This document shows, in pieces, positions 34,221-44,825 of a stretch of 64,000 nt of DNA. Source of the stretch: Voacanga thouarsii (lineage: Eukaryota > Streptophyta > Magnoliopsida > Gentianales > Apocynaceae). A program made the position numbers and the translations under genes. The notes under the pieces are model-generated. The model was not told where the DNA came from, did no database searches, and was given only the letters and a program-made list of their open reading frames with translations. Location: positions 2,105,501-2,169,500 of the forward strand of contig JANUWF010001622.1 in assembly GCA_026120185.1 (NCBI GenBank). Direction: 5' to 3'. The stretch's first letter is position 1. Every line of letters begins with the position of its first letter.

Positions 34221-35339
34221 TGTGTTAAAATAGACTACTCCCTGCTGTTGTTTCTAGAGGTTAGTTTAGAAGCTTTTTCCTTTTTTTTTTCTTTTTGTTA
34301 TAATTACATGTCATCTTGGAACATGAGAATTGTTTTTTTTTTTTTAATTACCCTTATCATGTTATTATATATTCTACTAAAACTTGCTATTAGTTGCTCT
34401 TTAATTTGTTATCAACACATTTAATTAAATAAGTATGTAGTAATTAATTAATTAATTAATTAATTAATTAATTAATTTTAAATACTTAATTGAGTTATCA
34501 AATAAGAGTCCGCTTGATAACTTAATTTAATACTTAAAATTAAATAATTAAATACTTATTTAATTAAGTATATTTAATAACAATCAATATTAAGGCTTTA
34601 AGTAGATATAAATTTTTTAATCCCATTCCAAACTAAAATTTTATTTTAATTTAAATATATTATTATTATTATTATTATTTCATATAGTCATCTACTCCCA
34701 ATATATCATATTCTCTCTCTTTAGACCTCAACTGACCCTACATATTTAATAATTTTTTACAAAATTCATTTCAAACTAATTCTTATCAACTTACACTCTA
34801 ACTATTTAATTATTTCAGTGCAATTGATAACTGATTCTTGTTACCATTTAATTAATTAAGAAGTATTGGAATTCTCTTATAAATTTTAAGTAAATTAAAT
34901 AAAAGTTACTTAAGTTTAAAATATGAATACGCTAAATATTTATCTAATTATTATCCTTTATTTAATCTAATTGTAATAAAATATAATGTAAAAATAAATT
35001 ATAATTATTTCAATCTTCATATTCAAACTCTAAATTTTAAAATTTAGTCTTCAAACTTCAATTTTTATGATTTAATATTTAAATATTTAGATTTTAATTT
35101 TCAAATTTCATCTTTACGAAATGAGCCCCAAGCCTAAGTCTGACGCTTCAATATATTAGATGTTTATCTAATTATCACTATTTTTTATTTAACTATAATT
35201 GTAATAAAACATAATGTAAAAAGATATTATACTTAATTTAAAATTTTAATTTCAGACATTATATTTTAAAATTCAATTTTCAAATCTGAAATTCCAAAAT
35301 TCAAAACTTAATATTTAAGTATATATTCATCCTTCAACT
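34221..35339. other. AT-rich intergenic DNA with (TAAT)n microsatellite
   Basis: No gene seen. A taat tetranucleotide run lies at 34439-34477, and a tat/att run at about 34661-34680. The words taattaagtatttaatt and aaattcaattttcaaa recur with imperfect inverted symmetry on both sides of 34500, suggesting an old fold-back element, not resolved. Confidence 0.5.
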
Positions 35340-36066
35340 TTATTAAATATGTCCTAACTAGTCACGAAGAGAAATCACAATCGGTAACAAGTTTCGTGTA
35401 TGGCCAATTTTGACACCATATATAAAAATATATATGCTCCTTTCAAGTTTCAACTCAAAATCTTAAACATAAAGCAAATGCCCCTTAAAAATTTTAAGAT
35501 TCATTCACCTTTAAGACATTAGAGATCAATTGCCATTACATTTTCTTCAGCAAATCAGTATTAGAAAACGTTTATGAAGAGAGATAATGAATTAAATTCA
35601 TACCAAAAATACATGTAGACACCAACGTTCCATTCAGAAAAGGAACAAGATGGAGGCAGTAACCAAAGAACCAGACGAATACGGGACAGAAAAAAGAGAA
35701 AATTTTGAGCTGATAATGTTCCAAAAGACGGAGATAAGGTTTCCGCTCACCCAAGAATAGCTTACGGAAACAGTGTTATATAATGCATCATCCAGTCAGG
35801 AAATGACTTCCCATAACGTGAGGGGAAATCAAGAATTTCATGTCATTTTTCCCAAAATACAGAACCAGAATGACATTAGAAAGACAAAATGACAAAAATA
35901 ATGTAACAGCCATCACATATTTTCCATAAATTTTTTATTAGTACAGTCACCAGACCACTATAAATACCCCTCCTCGGCTTCCCTTTAGCAAACCATAAGG
36001 ACCTTAGTCTAGGAACAAATTCGAATATACATCAAACAACTTGTGTCAATTGCCATTCAAGATAAA
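35340..36066 (+). promoter_or_regulatory. Promoter block of LTP copy 4
   Basis: The only copy 2/3/4-type promoter that is not interrupted. gtaacagcc at 35903-35911, TATAAATA at 35959-35966, and leader block atcaaacaacttgtgtc. The distal part shares the tggccaattttgacacc stretch (about 35401) with copies 2 and 3. Confidence 0.65.
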
Positions 36067-36519
36067 ATGAAGGGATACATCATTTCAGCTATTGCAATGT
36101 TGGCCTTGATTCAGATCATGTTTGAGCCAGGGCAGTCCGTCTCTTGCGGCCAGGTGAATGGTTTCTTGGCTCCCTGCGTCCCATATCTCACCGGTGGTGG
36201 CGAGCCAAGTGCTCCATGTTGCAGTGGAGTGAAGAGCTTAATCGGGGCGGCCACAACCACCGCAGACAAAAGGGAAGCATGCAGCTGCGTTAAGGAAGCA
36301 GCCAACCGGTTCTCGGGTCTCAAGGATGATGCTGCCCAAGCTCTTCCTAGCAAGTGCGGAGTCAAGATGGATATTCCCATCTCCAAGAACGTCAACTGTG
36401 ACAAGTAATCGACATCTTCACCTTTAGATTAGAACATTATCAAGTACAAGTAGGTTTATATTGCATTCTGCTGTCTGATACTAACAAATCTTCCTTTTGT
36501 TGACAGCATCAGCTTATGA
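36067..36519 (+). CDS. LTP: Non-specific lipid transfer protein type 1, copy 4 (intact, 2 exons)
   Basis: ATG 36067 is chosen because it aligns with the other copies; the open frame upstream has no ATG. Exon 1 is 36067-36404, the intron 36405-36506 (gtaatc...gacag) and exon 2 36507-36519, giving 116 residues ending D-N-I-S-L and TGA. The signal peptide ends at GQS. The eight cysteines keep the type-1 spacing (C-X9-C-X13-CC-X19-CXC-X22-C-X13-C). Differences from copy 1 include LIG for LVG after the CC pair and PSK for PGK near the C-terminus. Expected to be secreted and to bind lipids. Its complete promoter makes it a good candidate for the main expressed copy (inference). Confidence 0.96.
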
Positions 36520-37345
36520 GATGGATTTTGCTCAGCAAGAATAACAAAGAGGTCAGATTTTTGCAGTGCTTGAGGCTTTAGTGGTTTTGTAAGGCAGTGT
36601 TTTGTAATAGAATAAATTCATCCTGTAGTCTGGAGAATAAGAATTGTTGAGCTTCTAATTATGTAGTATCTATCAGTATATGGTATTATGGAGCCCCGCT
36701 TTCTCAAGAGCAATAATAAACTACTCGTTATTATATTATACTTTTCTCTTTCAAGAAGGAAAAATCATGAAAACATTCACTATGTCATCCAAACATTTTG
36801 TCAAACTTCAATTTAGTTCTGATTTTCCATCTTCATATTCAAATGTGTCACGCATCAAGTCCAGGGATGATATGGTAGTACCCCCATGTTGGAATACCAA
36901 ACCATGGAAACACCTCAAACTGATCCACCATGATTTCACTGTGCTACTCTGATACTCCAATAACTCGCACATATAAACTAACACTCTTAGAAACTCAAAT
37001 TCGTAATCAAGTCTAAGCAACCCAACTGAATATTTATTTACATAGCCAATCAAGTACATAACAGATATAAATCTATCAAAATTATTAAAGTCTAACAAAA
37101 TATCCTAACCATTCAAATCAATAAACATACTCCAAAAATTTAAAAATAACAGCCAGATATCATTGTCAATCTTTCTCAAATCACTCATCTAACTCTTCTT
37201 CTTCTAACTGATGTCCTACAAAAATGGTAATAAAAATAGGTGAGCTCACTAGCTCAACAAGGGAAAAATAGCTTTTTCGGGATTGAACATACTACATATA
37301 CATATACATTTATAAAATAATTATTCAAAATAGTTTTCAAATTAT
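36520..37345. other. 3' flank of LTP copy 4 and intergenic DNA
   Basis: 3' UTR to about 36720, then non-coding DNA. A 90-codon open stretch at 36680-36952 has no family features and overlaps an equally long one on the other strand; not called. Confidence 0.5.
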
Positions 37346-38827
37346 TGTAATACCCAACTCATGGGGTTTTGGAACATCTTCTTGGTGGGTTGGTCACACA
37401 ATATGAAGATTTCGAAAACTCACACAGGGAAACAAAAGGGGGAAAGGAGGAACAACGAATCCTTAACGTTACCCAACACTAAATCGAATGAGGCATAACT
37501 GACACCTAAATATCGAATTAGTATTGTTTATTCAATGAAAATAATAACAAACATATCAAGGGAAAGATCATCATTTCAATAGAAGAAAACCCACGCCGAA
37601 ATCAAATCAAAGGGGAGCCGGCACCAAGTGAAGGGATCACGGACACGTTAGGTGCACCAGCTGAGCGAAGTCGACAAATTCCAGAGCGCGGCCAGCGCTG
37701 GGTGAGGGTGTTGGAGTCGGTGCCTACTCTGCTCAGGATAGGCAAAACTGATCTAAAATTCAGAGCGAAACAGGGTACAATTTGGCCAGTTTTTTAATTT
37801 TTCAAGGTTCACGATACCCCAAACGGAACGCAGGAAAAGAGAACACAACCAACCATCATTTTTAACAAAACATAGCTGAACTCACATATCCAAAACGTAA
37901 CTGAATCATAACATATTACAGAATTTAAGACATGCTTGAGTGCAAGGTTTCGGTATACTGATATCAACTCCTAACTATTGTATCTCGTTAGGAGAATGGC
38001 CTAAATTGAAACTAGGTCATGTATCCCCCTAACAAGGGCGTTAAAACTGAAAATTAGGTATTATATCCCCCTAGCCAAGGGCCTTATAACAGAGATTAGG
38101 AATTCCTCTAAAACCAACTTAAGCATCAATCAATTCTATAACACAATACTGATTCAAAACAGAATTCACTTTACATAATTTCATCCACACAACCACAATA
38201 CTTAAAGCATTAAATATACATCATGCTCAATCTGATTTAGTAATATGAAAATAACATTCATTGGTAAAAGGTTCATAATTTGATATTCGAAAATCAGGAA
38301 GTTAGAAAACGCAGAAAAACTATAAATCCCTTACCATATAAATTCATAGACCAAATCAATCCACAATCAAAGTATCTAACTACCTACAAGAACCCAAAAA
38401 TATAATCAATTACCACACTTCTAATTAATCTGCAAATCAAACCTTTACGCCCAATTCAATAGTAATCAATCCCTAAGTGAAAATTAACCCGAACCAAAGC
38501 ACGAATATTGAAAGACTTACCTAGATTCGAAATTTTCGGTACAATCTCTTCACCGGACTCTCCTCTTTCGCTGATTTCCCCCTTTCTTCAAAGCTGTCTC
38601 TGCAAGAGCGTAATTATCTACCAAAAACAACGTACTTTAAACCCATGAATGTAACTGATCTTTCTCATTAGACTATTGACCCATTTATAAATCTAATTGT
38701 AAAATAACTCCAAAACTATTCCCTTTACTAAAATAACCCCTAAACACATGGACTAAGTCTACCAACATAATTAAAGAAAAACTCAAATAGGAAAGGCCCA
38801 AAAAGGAGAAAAAGTCCGGGTCTCACA
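37346..38827. mobile_element. Possible solo LTR or non-coding element
   Basis: Begins TGTAATACCC and ends GGGTCTCACA, short inverted ends of the TG...CA kind, enclosing about 1.48 kb without coding. Composition is less AT-rich than the surroundings. No target duplication was found (attat against aaatg), so the limits are uncertain. Confidence 0.3.
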
Positions 38828-39084
38828 AAATGAATGAAGTATAATTAATATTGCTAATTAAGAATAACCTGTTTACTACACCACACCATTTGGTTAAATC
38901 ACGATATTTTGCAAAATAAAGATAGTTACAAGGTGGGATTATAAGCAAGTAATTAGGCCAGAAAAACCCCTATAGGGCCATTATTTCATGAGGTCAAAAG
39001 ACAAGGTCAAGGACACTATATTAAACAAAACAGATTGAGGAGCTCCACAACATTAATTGCATGACAAAAGAAATACATTTTTCC

Positions 39085-39520
39085 TAACGGGGGGTTGAGA
39101 AAGTATTCCTTGGTTAATCTAGGCAAACTTTGCAAGATATTAATGCTGAAGTTTAAACATGTAATGCCCAGGACTGTTACCCCGGGTGTCATTCCATGCA
39201 GCCAAGATTGAACTAGGCTTGGTATACAATAGGTTAAATTAATTATTGACAAAAAGAAAAAAAAAAAGAATAGACATCTCACTCCAATGTTTGGATGCAT
39301 GAGTTTCAAAGTATGATTCAAAACTATAACTAACAAGAATCTTAAATGGAGATTTACCAACAATAAGCCGTAGCTAATCATATAAAACTTGAACAATAAC
39401 TTAATCAACCTATTTATTTCTCAAAGCTTATCCTCTCTATATTAGTATTTCATCTATATATCACTTGCAAGTGAACCTAAGTAAACTTTGAAGGGATTTG
39501 CCGATGTGAAAGAGTTCAAT
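39085..39520 (+). repeat. LTP downstream duplication block, copy C
   Basis: Shows ggttaatctaggcaaacttt (39112-39131), aatgcccaggactgttacccc, gcatgagtttcaaagtatga, and gtgaaagagttcaat at the end. Belongs downstream of copy 4 in the duplication order, separated from it by the insertion-like stretch 37346-38827. Confidence 0.7.
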
Positions 39521-39539
39521 TATTCAGTACTACAAAAAT

Positions 39540-39895
39540 ATGGTTAATTTTCAAGGTAAAGGGGATAAGGTTTTTTATTTGGATTATATGTGTCACCATG
39601 AACCAGCAGTGATGCCTCATGACCTGCGCTACTGAGAGTAGAAGAGAAGAAGAATTCATGTTTCTTTCCAAAAGTTGCAGTAACAGATCAACAATTTGAC
39701 ATACGATCAAAGCGCAAAAGGCCAAAACAAGGTAACAGACCATTTCCTATCCCAAGAACCTTTATCTTTTATTAAGAACCATCAGATCCCTATATAAACC
39801 TCCTCCGAGCTTCCCTTCTAGCAAACCATCAGTACACAACCGCGAAAACACATCAAACACTTTGAGTTAATTAGTTGCCATTCAACCAACATTAA
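39540..39895 (+). promoter_or_regulatory. Promoter of LTP copy 5
   Basis: gtaacagacc at 39732-39741 is followed by ccatttcctatcccaag, which is the unfilled target of the Mutator-like element in copy 6. TATATAAA at 39791-39798. Leader with acatcaaacactttgagt. The upstream part (ttatttggattatatgtgtcacc) is shared with copy 6 but not with copies 1-4, so 5 and 6 are sister copies. Confidence 0.65.
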
Positions 39896-40332
39896 ATGAA
39901 GGAATTCATAGTTTCAGCATTTGCTTTGTTGGCCTTGGTTCAGCTCATGGTTGAGCCAGGGCAGGCCATCTCTTGTTTCCAGGTAAATGGTTACTTGGCT
40001 CCCTGCGTTCCCTACCTCACCATTGGGGGCGAGCCAAGCGGTCTATGCTGCATCGGGGTGAGAAACTTAGTCAGGCAAGTAACAACCACAGCAGACAGAA
40101 GGGAAGCATGCAACTGCGTCAAGGAAGCAGCCAGTCGCTTCTTGGAACTCAAGAATGATGCAGCCCAAGCTCTTCCAGGCAAGTGCGGTGTCAAAATGGA
40201 TATTCCAATATCCAAGAACGTCAATTGCGATATGTAAGCTTTAATTTCCTCGTACCCTGAATTCTGCTGCCATAAATATGTATGTGGAAATGAATTTTAC
40301 AGAATCTATATCTTTTTGACAGCGTGAGCTAA
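39896..40332 (+). CDS. LTP: Non-specific lipid transfer protein type 1, copy 5 (intact, most diverged)
   Basis: Exon 1 is 39896-40233, the intron 40234-40322 (gtaagc...gacag) and exon 2 40323-40332, giving 115 residues ending D-I-V-S and TAA. The signal peptide ends at GQA. All eight cysteines are in type-1 spacing. It is clearly more diverged than copies 1, 3 and 4: ISCFQV, YLTIGGEPSGLCC, GVRNLVRQV, ACNCVKEAASRFLELKN. TTADR is kept, and DIPIS replaces PYxIS here too. Surface and pocket changes suggest a different ligand or partner preference (inference). Expected to be extracellular. Confidence 0.95.
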
Positions 40333-41294
40333 CCATGAGTTGGAGGTTATGAACAAGCAAGCAGGAATAAGCAGAGAGAGCATATTTCGGAATGTTTTGA
40401 GATTGTGTTTACTTTTCTTAGAAGGAACCATTTGTAATGCAATGAGCTTTTCTTGTATTATAGAAAAAAGATAGCATTGATCGGGCTTCTTATTGCATAA
40501 ACTTTGCATGTGATGATCCATTGATCATTTTTTTTTTTTTTTTATACATTAGCAACATGAAGATATGAATAAATATTGTGTGATAAAGAATATATATATC
40601 TTATCAACTCAACTATCACCTTTTCACAAATAATTCATCCAATATTTAAGAAAAAAATAAATCAAAATGAGATTGGCCAAGCATCCGAAGACCAATTGAT
40701 GAAAAGGAATAGAAAAATAACAATATTTTTAGTTTCATAATGAAAGTCATTCTATGTTCCCCAAGTCCTGCTTCCCCCTACCATTTGGAAGAAGCCAAAA
40801 AGAATTGTCATGATCTTCAAAAACTTCAACTGAAAGCAAAATGATGATGTTGTATTTTGCAATTGACACATAATTGAGAAATTGCAGTTTAATTCAACAC
40901 CAATTGATAATGCTACTTCTTTTAACAGCAGTCAAAGCAAATTTTTGTTACCGTATTTTAGAAATCAAAGTATACAACTTTGTTTGAGTCATCCATCTCT
41001 ACATCCTAGCAATGAGGGAATTTTGTCCTCCGAGTTGCCCATTCTTCAAAAGTTAATGCATACTTGATTAGTAGTACTTTATCTATTATATAAATTTTGA
41101 ATGTAAATTTTGTACGTTGTGATGGTGTCACAAGGAAATTTTATGAGCCAACAAGACTATTAAATAATAAAAAAAAAATTATTTTGTTTAGATTTGAATG
41201 TCTCATTTTAAATTAAATTTGAATATAGAAATGTAAACATTCGAATATGAAAGGATTTGTTAACATATATAGATACTAAATATATGAATGTGGA
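40333..41294. other. 3' flank of LTP copy 5 and intergenic DNA
   Basis: 3' UTR to about 40500, poly(T) at 40528-40543, and AT-rich DNA beyond. No gene seen. Confidence 0.5.
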
Positions 41295-41830
41295 ATGGTC
41301 AATCTAGGTAAACTTTTCAAGAATTAAAGCTAAATTAGTTTAAAATGTAATGCCCAAGACTGTTACCCCAAGGAGTCATTCCATGAGCCAAGATTGTTTT
41401 AGGCTTTGGTGTAATGTAGGCTAATGAATTATTGACTGAAAATGGAAATAGAGATTTCATTCCAATGTTTTCATTCATATATGAGTTTCAAAGTATGATC
41501 CAGTACTACAGCTAATACCCATGCAAGAATGGAGATTTTCCAACAACAAAACCTACAAACTATAAAATTCGAGCAACCTTTATTTTTCAAAGTCTCTATT
41601 AGTATTTCGTATGTTCCTTGCAAGTGAACTTAAGTAAACTTTGAAAAGATTTATAGGTGTGAGAGAATTCAATTTATAGTGGCATTTTTTAACCATCATG
41701 ATGACACTAAGAATTTAATTAATTACAAATGAGATTATGACACTAAGAATTTAATTAATTACAAATGAGATAAGCCTAAGTATGTACGAATTATATGGAT
41801 GCGTTAAAATGAACCATGTTTCATAAGCTT
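41295..41830 (+). repeat. LTP downstream duplication block, copy D
   Basis: Shows ggtcaatctaggtaaacttt (41297-41316), aatgcccaagactgttacccc, gagtttcaaagtatgatcca, and tgtgagagaattcaatttat. It includes a local 39-bp direct duplication (gacactaagaatttaattaa at about 41702 and 41738). Confidence 0.7.
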
Positions 41831-42009
41831 TGTAGTGTGTAAACTAAAATATTTGTGACCATATATCTATATTCAATCCATGATGGAAGAAAAGCAACCC
41901 TTAAAAACCAATTTCATGCAGGACTAACTATATTTTAAATTAAACACTAACGGTATCTATTCGATATTACAAATCTCAATCATAAGAAGCACTCAGTTTA
42001 GATAGCTAG

Positions 42010-43110
42010 CACTACAGGAAAAATCTCATTTTTCGACAAATTTTTTGCGATGGCTTTAATACCGTCGCTAATAGCGACTATTTTGCGACGATTTTCAATT
42101 AACTCACGAGTTGACTAACACCGTCGCAATTTGAGACGGTTTTGCGACGGCCAAAATATTCGTCGCAATTCGTAACAAAATCGTCGCTATTTGTGACGGC
42201 TAAAGTGCCCTCGCAAATTGCGAGGATTTTGCGACGGCCAATTATTTAAAAAAATATATTTTTAAAAAAAAAATTAACGTCTATAGCAAAACCCTTACAA
42301 TTTGTGAGGGTTTTGTGACGGCCAATAAACCATCGCAAATTGCGAGAGTTTTGCGACGACTAATTATTTTTTAAAAAATATTTTTAAAAAATTTAAATAT
42401 CCATCGCAAAGTCCTTGCAATTTGCAAGGGTTTTGCGACGGCCCTTAAGCCCTCGCAAATTGCGAGGGTTTTGCGACGACAAATTATTTTTAAAAAATAT
42501 ATTTTTAAAAAAAAATTTAAACGTCCATCGCAAAACCTTTGCAATTTGCGAGGGTTTTGCAATGGTCAATAAACCCTCGCAATTTGCGAGGGTTTTGCGA
42601 CAACCAATTGTTTTTTAAAAAAATATTTTAAAAAATTTTAAATATCCATCCCAAAATCCTCGCAATTTGTGAGGGTTTTGCAACGACCCTTAAGCCCTCG
42701 CAAATTGCGAGGGTTTTGCAACGGCCAATTATTTTTTTAAAAATTTTGAACGTCTATCGCAAAACCCTTGCAATTTGCGAGGACTTTGCGACGGCCAATA
42801 AACTCTCGCAAATTGCGAGGGTTTTGCGACGAAAAATTATTTTTTAAAAAAAATATTTTTTAAAAATTTAAATGTCCATCGCAAAGTTCTCGCAATTTGC
42901 GAGGGTTTTGCGATGGCCATTTATTTTTTAAAAAAAAAATATTTTTACAAAAATTTTTGAATGTTCATCGCAAAACCCTCGCAATTTTTCCAACGGTCGA
43001 TTATTTTTAATTTAAAAATATATAAATAAAAAAATTTGAAAAACTCAAAACCCTAATTCGTCGCAAATTCGTCACTAATTGCGACAAATTTGTTAGGGTT
43101 TTGCGACAAA
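42010..43110. repeat. Sub-terminal repeats, left end of CACTA 3
   Basis: About ten copies of the palindromic word ctcgcaaattgcgag plus ggttttgcgacggcc, in units of about 110-120 bp separated by ttttt/aaaaa spacers. Confidence 0.85.
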
Positions 43111-43219
43111 ATAGGGATTTAATCAATATTTTTTAAAATTTTTCTTTTTGTATTTGTGTGGTAGTGTATTTTGACAAATTTACTAAAATATTTTTAATAA
43201 CATGTCTCAATTAGTGCAT

Positions 43220-43843
43220 TTTATTATAATTTTGTATATATAATTATGTTATGTTATACACCCAATGTATTACATAAGTAAATATATATATAGTTAATTA
43301 TGTTATGTTATATACTTACTCTAATATATAAGTATATGTATACAATGTATATAAGTATCTATTTAGTTTAATATATATATTATAACATGTAGTTATGTAT
43401 ATACATATATCTAATTTTTTGATCTATCACTTTGATTAAGTAGTGTATAAAGTAAAATATATAAAGAAAAATAATTCAAATACTATTATTATTGTTAATA
43501 TCACTAAAAAAATAGTGAAATTTATAATGTAGAGATCAGTTTGTAATGTTCTTCGTCCCCTACATGTTAATATATATTATACTATATAGCTATGTATATA
43601 CATATGTCTAATTTTTTTATCTATCTATTTGGTTAAGTGGTGTATAAAGTAAAATATATAAAGAAAAATAATTCAAATACTATTATTATTGTTGAGATCA
43701 GTAAAAAAAAAATAGTAATAATTATAATGTAGAGATCAGTTTGTAATATATATAGTTAATTCTATTATATTATATACTTATTCTAATATATAAGTATATG
43801 TATATACTTATGTAGGATACAATATATATAAGTATCTCTTTGG

Positions 43844-43880
<37 letters not shown>

Positions 43881-44190
43881 CATGTATGTATGTATATATA
43901 TATGTCTAATTTTTTTATATATCACTTTGATTAAGTGATGTATAAAGTAAAATATATAAAGAAAAATAATTCAAATATTGTTATTATTGTTTAAGTCACT
44001 AAAAAATTGATGAATATATAAGTATATGGATATGCTTATATAGTATACAATATATATATAAATATCTCTTTGATTTAATATATATATTATAACATGTATG
44101 TATATATAAAGAAAAATAATTTAAATACTATTATTATTGAGATTACTAAAAAAATAATAAAAATTATAATATAAAGATTGATTTATAAAT
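43220..44190. repeat. AT-rich tandem repeat array in CACTA 3
   Basis: At least three full and one partial copies of a unit with the core gtgtataaagtaaaatatat followed by aaagaaaaataattcaaat, at about 43442, 43629 and 43937, with a partial at about 44103. Units are 190-310 bp apart. Includes a (TA)n run at about 43849-43875. Confidence 0.75.
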
Positions 44191-44329
44191 ATTATTCGTA
44201 TCAATTTATAAGAAATTAACGAAATTTAATTTTTTCGTCACAAATTGCGACAAAATAACTAAAAATTAAAATTTCTTAAAAATTTTCACTCCCTCCTTTT
44301 TATTTTTCCCTCCTTCTTCCTCACACTCT

Positions 44330-44825
44330 TCTTCTTCTTCTGCTACCCATTACCCCCGCAACCCCTTCCCCCATTCCTGTAGCTCCCGCCGGTCCCCCCC
44401 GATCTCCCCCCCGTCCGACTTCCGCCGCCCCTATCCCCGTCCCCTTCTCCCTCTCCCCCGCAACCCCCCACCCCCGCAGCCCCTTCCCCCACCCCCGTAG
44501 CTCCCGCCACCCCCTCCCCGTCCCCTTCTCCCCCGCAACCCCCCACCTCCGTAGCCCCTTCCCCCACCCCTATAGCTCCGTCGTCCCCCCCCGATCTCCC
44601 CCCATCCGACTCCCGCCACCCCCTCCCCTTCCCCTTCTCCCTTCTCCCTTCTCCCCCGCAACCCCCACCCCCGCAGCCCCTCGTGACCCCCCCCGCGCGA
44701 CCACCCCCTTCACCAGTCTCCCCCGCAACCACCCCCTCCCCTTCCCTCCCAGGTCATCTCCCCGTAACCCCCCACCCCCGCAGCCCCTTCGCCCGCCCCC
44801 CTATAGCTCCCGCCGGCCCCCAAGA
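44330..44825. repeat. C-rich imperfect repeat
   Basis: Almost pure pyrimidine + strand made of variants of cccccgcaaccccc and ccccgtagctcccgcc. The glycine-rich open frames on the opposite strand follow from this composition and are not called as genes. The complementary strand is G-rich in short runs and could form quadruplexes (inference). Confidence 0.8.

Noticed and set aside
36111..36404. Minus-strand frames opposite each LTP exon
   Set aside because: They recur as the complement of the conserved coding exon and end at the same places; shadows of the real genes.
39016..39408. 130-codon minus-strand frame
   Set aside because: It crosses the duplicated LTP downstream block, is hydrophobic low-complexity, and is not open in the other copies of the block.
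42010..43110. CRISPR-like array of short palindromic repeats
   Set aside because: Spacers are similar AT-rich sequences and not unique, the genome is a plant, and the pattern is the sub-terminal array of a CACTA element.
44343..44732. Glycine-rich protein gene on the minus strand
   Set aside because: The frame exists only because the DNA is a C/T-rich repeat; overlapping frames on the same strand look alike, and there is no start context, signal peptide or splice structure.
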